This document shows, one piece after another, positions 17,930 to 25,758 of a stretch of DNA of 64,000 bases. The stretch is from Solibacteraceae bacterium (GTDB lineage: Bacteria; Acidobacteriota; Terriglobia; Bryobacterales; Bryobacteraceae). The stretch's first letter is position 1. Every line of letters begins with the position of its first letter. The stretch spans positions 1 through 64,000 of the forward strand of contig JAJPJX010000157.1 in NCBI GenBank assembly GCA_021324015.1. The letters are read 5' to 3'. The notes under the pieces were generated by a model. It saw only the letters and a list, made by a program, of their open reading frames with translations, was not told the DNA's origin and searched no databases. Position numbers and translations under genes: made by a program.

Positions 17930-19519
17930 TCAGTCCAGCCCGAAGGCCATCAGCACATCGCCGATCGCGATGGCCACCTGCTGCCGGCCGTGGCTGAGAT
18001 AACTGATGGGGTTGGCGAAGCTGACATCGTTGGCGGGAAAGTGCCAGAGGTCATTGCCGGTGCGCGCATCGAGGGCGAAGAACTGGCCTTCCATGGTGCT
18101 GCCGAACACCAGGCCGCCGGCGGTCGAGAGCACGCCCGACCACGGCGCGGTCTGCATCCTGTGACGCCAGAGGATCTCGCCGGTTTGCGGCCGCATGGCC
18201 AGGATCACGCCGTGGCCGGGATCGGCGGGGTTTTCCTTTCCTCCGCCCCCGCCGAAGCTCATGCCGGGCCGGTAGACGGCCTCAACCTTGAAGTAAATCT
18301 CGCCCTTCTCGCGCACGGGTACATACAGCAGGCCGGTCTTCGGGTTGTAGCTGGGCGAGAACCAGTTCAACCCGCCATCACTGCCCGGCCAGACGGGAAC
18401 GCCTGCCTCGGTGGGCGAGGTGTTGGGCAGGGGAATGGGGCGTCCCCGGGCGTCGATGCCTTTGGCCCAGGTCTGCCGCACGTAGGGCCGGGACAGCAGG
18501 TACTCGCCCGTGCGGCGGTCGAACACGTAATAGAAGCCGTTGCGATTGGGGTGGAGGAGCAGCTTTCTCTGACGTCCGGCGAACATCAGGTCGGCCAGCA
18601 CGGGGACCTGCGTGGCGTCCCAGTCGTGTGTGTCGTGCGGCGTGTACTGGAAATACCATTTCAATTTGCCGGTGTCGGCATCGAGGGCCACCATGGAATC
18701 AGTAAACAGGTTGTCGCCGGCGCGATGCTCGTCGTTCCAGTCGGGCCCCGGGTTGCCTGTGCCCCAGTAAATCAGGTTCAGCTCGGGATCGAAGGAGCCG
18801 GTGGTCCAGGTGGAGCCGCCGCCGGTTTTCCAGGAGTCGCCTTCCCATGTGCCGAAATGCGGGTCGTCCGGTCCGGGGATGGTGTAGAAGCGCCACACGC
18901 GGCGGCCCGTGGCAGCGTCGCAAGCGTCCACAAATCCGCGAATGCCGTACTCGCCACCCGCGATGCCGGCAATCACCTTGTCCTTGACGGCCAGCGGGGC
19001 GGCGGTACCCGCGTACCCGGCGCGGTAGTCGGCCTGTACGGCCTCCCACAAGAGGCGGCCGGACCGTGCGTCGAGCGCGATCAGCCTGGCATCCACGGTG
19101 CTCATGAACAGGCGGCCGTCCAGAATCGCCAGGCCCCGGTTCACCTGGCCGCAGCAGGCATGCACGTCTTCGGGCACCGGATGGTGGTAGGTCCAAAAGG
19201 TCCGGCCGGTGCGTGTATCGATGGCCACCACGTCGTTGGGCGGCCGCGTGGCGTAGAGGATGCCGTCCACCACGAGCGGCGTGGTTTCCACGTGGTGGGT
19301 GGTCTTCATCTGGTAGATCCATTGAAGACGCAGGCGGCCCACGTTGCCGGCGTCAATCTGGTCCAGGGCGCTGTAGCGGTAGCCGCGATAGTTGCCGGAG
19401 TACATCAGCCAGTTGCCGGGCTCCTGGTCGGCGCGCAGCAGGCGGGTGTAGGGGACCGAGTCTTCGCCCCAGACGGCGCCGGTAGCCAGCAACACGCCGC
19501 ACATCCAGAGCAGCTTCAC
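17930..19519 (-). CDS. PQQ-dependent alcohol dehydrogenase
   Basis: A 529-residue periplasmic quinoprotein with signal MKLLWMCGVLLATGAVWG. It shows the eight-bladed propeller pattern with tryptophan-docking repeats, the vicinal disulfide Cys pair in HACCGQVNRG, and the Ca/active-site region GTGNPGPDWNDEHRAGDNL. The family oxidises primary alcohols and passes electrons to cytochrome c. Its start overlaps the stop of the upstream diheme cytochrome gene by 4 bp, so the pair forms an operon and probably an electron-transfer unit. The length fits a soluble type I enzyme without a fused heme domain. Confidence 0.9.
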   Translation of the reverse strand: MKLLWMCGVLLATGAVWGEDSVPYTRLLRADQEPGNWLMYSGNYRGYRYSALDQIDAGNVGRLRLQWIYQMKTTHHVETTPLVVDGILYATRPPNDVVAIDTRTGRTFWTYHHPVPEDVHACCGQVNRGLAILDGRLFMSTVDARLIALDARSGRLLWEAVQADYRAGYAGTAAPLAVKDKVIAGIAGGEYGIRGFVDACDAATGRRVWRFYTIPGPDDPHFGTWEGDSWKTGGGSTWTTGSFDPELNLIYWGTGNPGPDWNDEHRAGDNLFTDSMVALDADTGKLKWYFQYTPHDTHDWDATQVPVLADLMFAGRQRKLLLHPNRNGFYYVFDRRTGEYLLSRPYVRQTWAKGIDARGRPIPLPNTSPTEAGVPVWPGSDGGLNWFSPSYNPKTGLLYVPVREKGEIYFKVEAVYRPGMSFGGGGGKENPADPGHGVILAMRPQTGEILWRHRMQTAPWSGVLSTAGGLVFGSTMEGQFFALDARTGNDLWHFPANDVSFANPISYLSHGRQQVAIAIGDVLMAFGLD

Positions 19520-20328
19520 GGTTCCCCCCGCAGGGAGTTCAGGTACGCCACCAAGTCGTTCAGTTCGGTTTCCGAAAATGCGGCCCGGTAGGAAGGCATG
19601 AGGGACTCTTTCTGGATTTGCACCTCTCGCACCTCGTTCTTCAGAAAGGAGCGCAGTTCGCCGCCCAAATCGCGAAGCTGGATAGAGTAATCATCCTGAT
19701 TGAGCACGACGCCACGGATTGTGGAGCCTTGCAGGGTCACCACCGTGGCGGCGCGATATTCCGGAGCGATGGAAGCGCCGGGGTCAACCAGCGACTCGCG
19801 CAGAAACCGCAGCGCGCGGCGCAAGCCGATTTGCGTCAAATCCGGCCCCAGGGTGCCACCGCGGCCGTTGACGGCGTGGCAGGCAGGGCATCCTCCCTTC
19901 CCCTCGTAAAGCAGCCTGCCGGCCTGCGCGTCGCCGGCAGCCTTCTCCTCCGCGCCGGCCTGGCCCAGCCGCCGCACATAGGCGATGATCCGCCAGACCT
20001 CCTCCTGGGAGAGGTGCGTGCCGGGCATCTCCGTGCCGGGTACGCCGCGGCGCACGGTCAGGAACAATTCGCGATCCGAGCCGCCGTGGCGGTAGCGGCC
20101 GGTGGTAAGGTTCACGCCCCGCCCGCCTTCGCCTTCCGGTCCGTGGCACTGAGCGCAATGACCCAGAAAGTACTGATGGCCCTTCGCTACGTCGGCGGCC
20201 GAGGTATAGGGATTGGAGGCCGGGAGGTTCTCGTCCCGCCGCACGGTCCGCTCCTGTCCCTCCTGCCCGGCCGCGGCGCCGAGGCATAGAAGGAAGAGGC
20301 AGCAGAGGAGCCCGGGCGAAAAACGCAT
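19516..20328 (-). CDS. Exported diheme cytochrome c
   Basis: A 270-residue protein with a signal peptide and two class I heme motifs: CAQCH at 58-62 and CPACH at about 147-151, with a likely Met ligand in GTEMPG near 101. The C-terminal part (STIRGVVLNQDDYSIQLRD, then LNDLVAYLNSL) matches cytochromes that act with PQQ dehydrogenases. It is the natural electron acceptor of the quinoprotein encoded directly downstream (4-bp overlap). Confidence 0.88.
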   Translation of the reverse strand: MRFSPGLLCCLFLLCLGAAAGQEGQERTVRRDENLPASNPYTSAADVAKGHQYFLGHCAQCHGPEGEGGRGVNLTTGRYRHGGSDRELFLTVRRGVPGTEMPGTHLSQEEVWRIIAYVRRLGQAGAEEKAAGDAQAGRLLYEGKGGCPACHAVNGRGGTLGPDLTQIGLRRALRFLRESLVDPGASIAPEYRAATVVTLQGSTIRGVVLNQDDYSIQLRDLGGELRSFLKNEVREVQIQKESLMPSYRAAFSETELNDLVAYLNSLRGEP

Positions 20329-20427
20329 AGAGCGAGATTCAGAGATGATACAACATCGGGCGCCTCAGGTTCCAAAACACGCTGCCTGACGGTCGCGGCC
20401 CAGTAAGCTGGCGGGGACCGGCGGACG

Positions 20428-21009
20428 CTACTGCTTCTTGGGGTTAATCATGATGTGCGCGCCGGCGGTGCCGGGAGACATCAGCCAGGGGGCATTGTCG
20501 CTGGGCTTGGTAGAGAGGCCAGTGGATTCCGGCGTCGCGTACGGCACGTAGATGACCCACCGCAGGTAGGCGTTAGCGACCTTTCCGGTGGCCGGATCGT
20601 AACCGCTGCCAGTCAGCACGTAGAGCGTATGCGGGGTGCGCGGCAGCGCCAGTTTCCCCTCCGCGACTTCCTTCCAGCGGACGTCGTTGCGCGCTTTTCC
20701 GGTAACGTTCTGGGCCAGCAACTCGCGCCCGCGCGCCATATACGGTTCGAGGTCGCGGTGATAGCAAGCCACGCTAAAGGTTTTCTTGTTAGGATCGCTG
20801 GCCAGGCAGATGAGCTCGTTGGAGCCCTCGCGCAGTTTGACGAGCTTACCCTGCGCATCGTAACCCAACACGGCCGCGCCCTCACGCAGTTCCTGGGGGG
20901 CGGCGAGCACGGCGGAAGCGATCTGGACTGCCGGAGGCGCTATTTCGGCCCCGGCGCAGAGGCCGGCCCCCAGCATCGCGGTCAAGAGCAACCCATGAGT
21001 GATTTTCAT
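20428..21009 (-). CDS. Conserved secreted protein of unknown function
   Basis: A 193-residue protein with signal MKITHGLLLTAMLGAGLCAGA. No known domain is recognised. It contains two cysteines close together (ELICLASD, SVACYHR) and a tract ending GTAGAHIMINPKKQ. It belongs to a type of small periplasmic protein often seen in Acidobacteriota. It is divergent from the dehydratase gene, and the 96 bp between them hold AT-rich sequence likely to be promoter. Confidence 0.65.
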   Translation of the reverse strand: MKITHGLLLTAMLGAGLCAGAEIAPPAVQIASAVLAAPQELREGAAVLGYDAQGKLVKLREGSNELICLASDPNKKTFSVACYHRDLEPYMARGRELLAQNVTGKARNDVRWKEVAEGKLALPRTPHTLYVLTGSGYDPATGKVANAYLRWVIYVPYATPESTGLSTKPSDNAPWLMSPGTAGAHIMINPKKQ

Positions 21010-21105
21010 GCAGCAGCCATTTTACACCGCGCGCGGCCACGGACCGCAAAATCACAGGTCATCTATATTAAGATACGAATATACTTATGCTCTGGAGGTG
21101 AGCCG

Positions 21106-22359
21106 ATGACGATCCCGCGGAGATCCTTCCTCCACGAGGTTGCCGGCGCCTTGAGTCTGCCGGCGCTCTCGCAGGCGATCCAGGCCACGTCATCCCCCTA
21201 TCGTCGACCGAAACTCAAAATCACGGATATTCGCACGGCGGAAATCGCTCTCCACGGGCACCAGACGCACGTGCGGATCTATACCGACCAGGACATCACC
21301 GGCCAGGGGGAAGCCACGGATGCCGCAGTGGGGGCCGCCGCACTGCTGCGCAGTTTCCGCCCGATGCTGCTCGGGCAGGACCCGCTGAACGTGGAGGCCC
21401 TCTGGGAGCGCATCCGCACCGCCGGGATCTTCGCCGGAGCCCAAGGCGGCCAGTACGTGACCGCGCTCTCCGGCATGGAAATCGCGCTGTGGGACGTGGC
21501 CGGCAAGGCCCTGGGCTTGCCCATCTACCAACTGCTGGGAGGCAAGGTGCGGGACCGCGTACGCATGTACTGCGATTCCTCGATCCGCGATCCGCTCGGC
21601 AAGGAGACAGACGATAAGGCCGCATGGGTCGCGCAGCATGGCTTCACCGCCGTGAAGATCGATATCGACGAGGCCCGCGATCCGGCCCGCTTCGACCGCG
21701 TCAACTGGACGGCGAGCAACCGCGAGATCGATCACATGGTGCAGAAGGTGCGCCGCGTGCGCGAAGCGCTCGACCCGAAGATCGACCTGGCCGCGGACCT
21801 GCATGGGCGCTACGACATGACCACGGGCAAGCGGGTAGCCATCGAACTGGAGCCGTTCCGGCTTCTGTGGCTGGAAGAACCCGCCCCGCCGGAGAATATC
21901 GACGCCCTGCGCGACATACGGCAGGCTACCAAGACCCCTATCTGCTGCGGCGAAAACCTGTTTCTGCGGCATGGGTTCCGCGAAGTGCTGGAGAAGCGCG
22001 CGGCGGATATCCTGATGCCGGACATCCAGAAGTGCGGCGGGTTGCTGGAAGCCCGCAAGATCGCGGACATGGCGCACACCTATTACGTGCCGGTGGCGCC
22101 GCACTGCGTGGTCTCGCCGGTGGGCACGATGGCCTCCTGCCACGTGTGCGCGGCCGTGCCGAACTTCCTGGTGCTCGAGTGGCATTGGATCGACAGTCAC
22201 GATTTCTGGAAGGAATTTGTCCAAGAGGGCGAGATTATCCGCGAGGGCTTCACCACCATCCCGGACCGTCCGGGCATCGGTGTGGAAATGAACGAGGCGG
22301 CCGCCCGGCGGAAGCAGATCCCCGGCACGCCGTGGTTTGTCTCTGGAGAAAAAATATGA
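21106..22359 (+). CDS. Exported enolase-superfamily sugar-acid dehydratase
   Basis: A 417-residue mandelate racemase/muconate lactonizing enzyme-like protein. The N-terminus IPRRSFLHEVAGALSLPALS is a twin-arginine leader, so this copy is exported. The barrel shows AVKIDID, the metal-site segment AADLHGRY (Asp plus a catalytic His), WLEEPAPPEN, CGENLFLR, MPDIQKCGG and VAPHCVVSP. The DLHGRY and HCVVSP pair is typical of the D-gluconate/D-galactonate/mannonate dehydratase branch rather than MLE. GGAGGTGA before the ATG fixes the start. It overlaps the next gene by 4 bp. A -10-like TATACT sits at 21080-21085. Confidence 0.88.
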   Translation: MTIPRRSFLHEVAGALSLPALSQAIQATSSPYRRPKLKITDIRTAEIALHGHQTHVRIYTDQDITGQGEATDAAVGAAALLRSFRPMLLGQDPLNVEALWERIRTAGIFAGAQGGQYVTALSGMEIALWDVAGKALGLPIYQLLGGKVRDRVRMYCDSSIRDPLGKETDDKAAWVAQHGFTAVKIDIDEARDPARFDRVNWTASNREIDHMVQKVRRVREALDPKIDLAADLHGRYDMTTGKRVAIELEPFRLLWLEEPAPPENIDALRDIRQATKTPICCGENLFLRHGFREVLEKRAADILMPDIQKCGGLLEARKIADMAHTYYVPVAPHCVVSPVGTMASCHVCAAVPNFLVLEWHWIDSHDFWKEFVQEGEIIREGFTTIPDRPGIGVEMNEAAARRKQIPGTPWFVSGEKI

Positions 22360-23201
22360 AATGGCTACTAATCGTTGCGGCGGCCTCCCTGTCGAGCGCG
22401 CAGGTGACCCCGGATCCGAGGCTGCGCGCCAACAAGAACACCTACAGCCCGGTGATGGAGGTGCTTCAGGCACGGCACGGCCGCGCCACGGACGAACAAC
22501 TGGAGCGCCTCGGGAAGATGCCGGTCGAAGCCGTCTGGGCGTCGCTGCAGCGCCTGGGCTACGTAAACAGCCACGTGAGCGGCATGCACACGACGCGGCC
22601 GGGCGAGCGCCTGGTGGGCCGGGCTCTCACCATGCGCTACCTTCCGCGGCGCCCGGATCTGGTGGCGGCCATGGAAGGACTGGCCAAGGAAGGCGACTGG
22701 TCGCCCGCCTATAACGTTCGCGCCGGCGAGGAGTCCAAACCCGGGGACGTGGTGGTGGTCGATCTGGGCGGCGGCATTCCGGACGGAATTTTCTGGGGCG
22801 ATATTTCCGCCACGGCGGCGCGGGCAGCCGGGGCGCGCGGCGCGGTCCTGTATGGATCCACGCGGGACTATTCGGAGCTGAAAGAAATGGCCGGATTCCC
22901 GGTTCTGGCGATGGGCTTCGACCCGCGTCCGGCCACGCAGATCGGGGTGGACTGGAACGTGCCCATCCGGGTGGCCGGGGCCACCGTCATACCGAACGAC
23001 GTGGTGTTCGCCGACGATGAGGCGGTCTTCTTTTTCCCGCCCTCGATTCTGCCGCAGGTGCTGGAACAGTGCCAGCGCATTGTGGACCAGGAAGACTACG
23101 AACGAACGCTCACCCGGGAGCGCCGCTACCGCTTCCGGGACGTGTACCCGCTCAACCCGGAACTGCGCCGGCAGTACGAGGAACAGCGCAAGAAACAATA
23201 G
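22356..23201 (+). CDS. Exported RraA-like (HMG aldolase fold) protein
   Basis: A 281-residue protein with a Sec signal (MKWLLIVAAASLSSAQ) and a RraA/dimethylmenaquinone-methyltransferase-like fold. The family core is seen in GDVVVVDLGGGIPDGIFWGD, ATAARAAGARGAVLYGSTRD and IPNDVVFADDEAVFFFP. Relatives are class II aldolases (4-hydroxy-4-methyl-2-oxoglutarate) or RNase E inhibitors; an exported form is more likely an enzyme. ATGA overlap with the dehydratase gene implies coupled translation and a shared pathway: the dehydratase would make a 2-keto-3-deoxy acid that an aldolase could cleave. Confidence 0.85.
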   Translation: MKWLLIVAAASLSSAQVTPDPRLRANKNTYSPVMEVLQARHGRATDEQLERLGKMPVEAVWASLQRLGYVNSHVSGMHTTRPGERLVGRALTMRYLPRRPDLVAAMEGLAKEGDWSPAYNVRAGEESKPGDVVVVDLGGGIPDGIFWGDISATAARAAGARGAVLYGSTRDYSELKEMAGFPVLAMGFDPRPATQIGVDWNVPIRVAGATVIPNDVVFADDEAVFFFPPSILPQVLEQCQRIVDQEDYERTLTRERRYRFRDVYPLNPELRRQYEEQRKKQ

Positions 23202-23255
23202 TGGAACCCTTCACCGGCCTGGGGAGTTAGCAGGATCCCGGCTGCAATTACGTGC

Positions 23256-23367
23256 TGCAATTCAACTTTCGCTACAGCGCCGCTTCGGCGTTGCCGGCTT
23301 CGGGGTGGTTTCGAGCCAGGCAAACCTGAACCGGCAGATGGAGTTGGCAGCGAAGATTTTGTTTTAG
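23256..23367 (+). pseudogene. C-terminal remnant of an Oar-like TonB-dependent receptor
   Basis: The last 22 codons before the stop at 23367 read FGVVSSQANLNRQMELAAKI and end in Phe. This is the last beta-strand pattern of acidobacterial Oar-type receptors; compare the intact receptor in this window, which ends FGQITSARPPRLIQLALKLI followed by Trp. Upstream frames carry stops, so only the tail is left. No other gene was seen in the 284-bp gap 23202-23485. Confidence 0.45.
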
Positions 23368-23485
23368 GTAGGCGTCGCCCTCTCTGCCGATTTTAGAGCG
23401 ATTCTGCTCGGGAATCCGCTGAAGAAGCCGGATCGCAAAACTATCCTGCTGAAACGGCTTTGGCCTTCGAATCACTACGCTGCGG

Positions 23486-24145
23486 GTGCTATCTATGCCG
23501 GCCTTTCGCGCTTGGATCAAAACCATCGATGCAGCCGATGTTTCGAAGTCGGGTGATTTGTCGTCCCAGGAAATCCAGATGCTGCGGGACACGGCGGCAG
23601 CCGGAGCGGTGGTTCTGAAAGGCTATTTGGATCGCTGCCTGAGGCGGATTCGCTCATCGCCGTTTTCACAGGCCCAGGTCGGGGTCGACCCGGCCTCTTC
23701 GCAGGTGGGACCGAAGGATGTGCTGGTGCACCTGACGCAGAGCAGTCTGATTCGGAGCGTTGCCGAGCGTCAGAATCTTCAGATCGTGGGAGCAGGGATG
23801 TCTCCCGGCGGCGGCACGGTCGACTTTTCGCAGGGGGTGCTCTCCGAAGTCTATTGGGTGAGGGTAAAGAACCTGGGCAACGACGCACCCTCCCGCGGGA
23901 AGGTTCTGGCAAATCTGGCGATTCACGAGATTGCACACAACAAGTGCCAGCGCATTCCGAACCTGGATCCGGTCAGCGAAGTGCATGGCAATGGCGGCGG
24001 CGGACTATTGGCCACCGGGGTGACTCCCGCGTTGGCCCGCATGGGGACTCTGTTGCCAGCCAATGAGCAGTTTCTGGCCAAGTATCTGGCCCGGGACGTC
24101 CCGCAATACTCGTTCTGGCTGTTTAATCCCGGCCTCGGCTTTTAG
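23486..24145 (+). CDS. Putative HExxH metalloprotease-like protein
   Basis: A 219-residue protein with no recognised family. It contains IHEIAHNK with HEIAH at residues 147-151, followed 16 residues later by H168 in SEVHGNGGGG, which would suit a zinc site of HExxH...H type. No signal peptide or membrane segment is visible. It follows a receptor remnant, and its own N-terminus (MLSMPAFRAWIKTID) looks abrupt, so a truncated or rearranged gene is possible. The next gene starts 85 bp downstream. Confidence 0.5.
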   Translation: MLSMPAFRAWIKTIDAADVSKSGDLSSQEIQMLRDTAAAGAVVLKGYLDRCLRRIRSSPFSQAQVGVDPASSQVGPKDVLVHLTQSSLIRSVAERQNLQIVGAGMSPGGGTVDFSQGVLSEVYWVRVKNLGNDAPSRGKVLANLAIHEIAHNKCQRIPNLDPVSEVHGNGGGGLLATGVTPALARMGTLLPANEQFLAKYLARDVPQYSFWLFNPGLGF

Positions 24146-24233
24146 ACCGGATCACGCTTCACCAGGGCCGCGCCTCGGGGTTGCTGCGAGATCGTGCATC
24201 GATAATACTGAGAAGTAGGATTCCAGTGGGGTG

Positions 24234-25745
24234 ATGGCAGGGCGAGGGCTTGGGTTTGTCAGAAAGCTTACGCTCTTGATTCGATGCGGAATCTGCTGCG
24301 CCGCGCTCTCCGGCGGTCCGGCCGCGATCTCTGCAACTCGACCGCCGGACCTGGATGCCCCGGCCGCGGCGGTGCGCCCTCTCCGTCGAGTCGATATAGA
24401 CCTGCTGGACGATCTCTCCCGCCGGTCATTCCGTTATTTCTGGGAGCAGACCGACGTCAACACGGGCCTCGTCATGGATCGCGCCCTGGCGAGAGGCTCG
24501 CACGGAGGCAGGCCGGACCGCCAGGGAGTTGCCAGCATCGCGGCCACCGGCTTCGGTTTGGCAGGATGGTGCGTGGCCGCCGAGCATCACTGGATCAGCC
24601 ACGAGATAGCGCGCCAGCGGGTGCTGGCGGCATTGCGCCTGTTTACCTATACGACGCCCCAGCAGCACGGCTGGTTTTACCATTACCTGGATCCCGAGAC
24701 CGGCGCGCGCGCCTGGCAGAGCGAAGTTTCTTCCATCGACACGGCCTTGCTGCTGGCCGGTGTTCTGACTGCCCGCGAGTGCTTCCACAACGATCCCGAC
24801 ATCGTCGACCTGGCGACCAACATTTACAACCGCGTGGATTTTCCCTGGATGATGGACGGCAGCCAGATGTACTTTTCCCACGGCTGGACCCCGGAAAAAG
24901 GCTTCCTGCGCTACCGCTGGAACACCTACAGCGAACTCCTGATTCTCTACGTGCTCGGGATCGGGTCTCCGACGCATCCCATTTCGCCTCGGACCTGGGA
25001 TGCGTGGAGGCTCCCCATCGTGGGCGTCGGCGGCTACACGTACGTGGGGGGCGGGCCGCTATTCATCCATCAATACTCGCTGGCGTGGATTGACCTTCGC
25101 GACCGCTTTGCCGAGGAACCTCCAGCGGCAAACCCCACCGTCGTGCGGCTGGACTCCTTGCTGCCCCGCAGGAACTACCACCTGAACTACTTCGCCAATT
25201 CCGTGGTGGCCACCAGGGCTCAGCAGGAACTTTTCAGCAAGCAGCTTTCGCGCGAGTTTTCCGGGTATTCCCGGAACGTGTGGGGCGTCACCGCCTCCGA
25301 CAGCACCAAGGGATACACGGACTGGGGAGCTTCTCCGACAGATGGCCGAATCGACGGCACGGTGGTTCCCAGCGCCGCCGCCGGCTCGCTGATGTTCACT
25401 CCTGACATTTGCATCCCGGCAATGCGGACCATGCTGGTGAGGTACGGAACGAAGGTATACGGCCGTTACGGATTCGTCGACGCCTTCAACCCCATGACCG
25501 GATGGGTGAGCCGGTACGTCATCGGAATCGATATGGGTATCACCCTGTTGAGCGCGGAAAACCTGCGCACGGGAAGCGTCTGGCAGTGGTTCATGAACAA
25601 CCCGGAGCCCGAGCGCGCGCTCGATCTGGTAGGACTGCTGAGCATCCGCCACCCCCTGGAGAACTACCAGATTCCGCCTTCCCTTCTCAACAGCCAGCCC
25701 TCCCAAAAGGACTTCGTGCTTCGTCTGGGTCAGGCCGGAAAGTGA
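24234..25745 (+). CDS. Secreted GH144-like glucoamylase-domain protein
   Basis: About 503 residues with an N-terminal signal followed by the glucoamylase-like domain (Pfam Glycoamylase, CAZy GH144 relatives). Family segments are SFRYFWEQTDVNTGLVMDR near residue 63, SIAATGFGLAGW, GWFYHYLD, SSIDTALLLAGVL, and the C-terminal YGFVDAFNP and GIDMGITLL. GH144 enzymes cut beta-1,2-glucan; related proteins have other beta-glucosidase activities. A GTG at 24231 immediately precedes the ATG. It is convergent with the propeller gene. Confidence 0.82.
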   Translation: MAGRGLGFVRKLTLLIRCGICCAALSGGPAAISATRPPDLDAPAAAVRPLRRVDIDLLDDLSRRSFRYFWEQTDVNTGLVMDRALARGSHGGRPDRQGVASIAATGFGLAGWCVAAEHHWISHEIARQRVLAALRLFTYTTPQQHGWFYHYLDPETGARAWQSEVSSIDTALLLAGVLTARECFHNDPDIVDLATNIYNRVDFPWMMDGSQMYFSHGWTPEKGFLRYRWNTYSELLILYVLGIGSPTHPISPRTWDAWRLPIVGVGGYTYVGGGPLFIHQYSLAWIDLRDRFAEEPPAANPTVVRLDSLLPRRNYHLNYFANSVVATRAQQELFSKQLSREFSGYSRNVWGVTASDSTKGYTDWGASPTDGRIDGTVVPSAAAGSLMFTPDICIPAMRTMLVRYGTKVYGRYGFVDAFNPMTGWVSRYVIGIDMGITLLSAENLRTGSVWQWFMNNPEPERALDLVGLLSIRHPLENYQIPPSLLNSQPSQKDFVLRLGQAGK

Positions 25746-25758
25746 GCCCGCTTTAGTC

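Noticed and set aside
17990-19591. 533-codon plus-strand frame opposite the PQQ dehydrogenase
   Set aside because: Gly/Ala/His-rich antisense reading with no family features.
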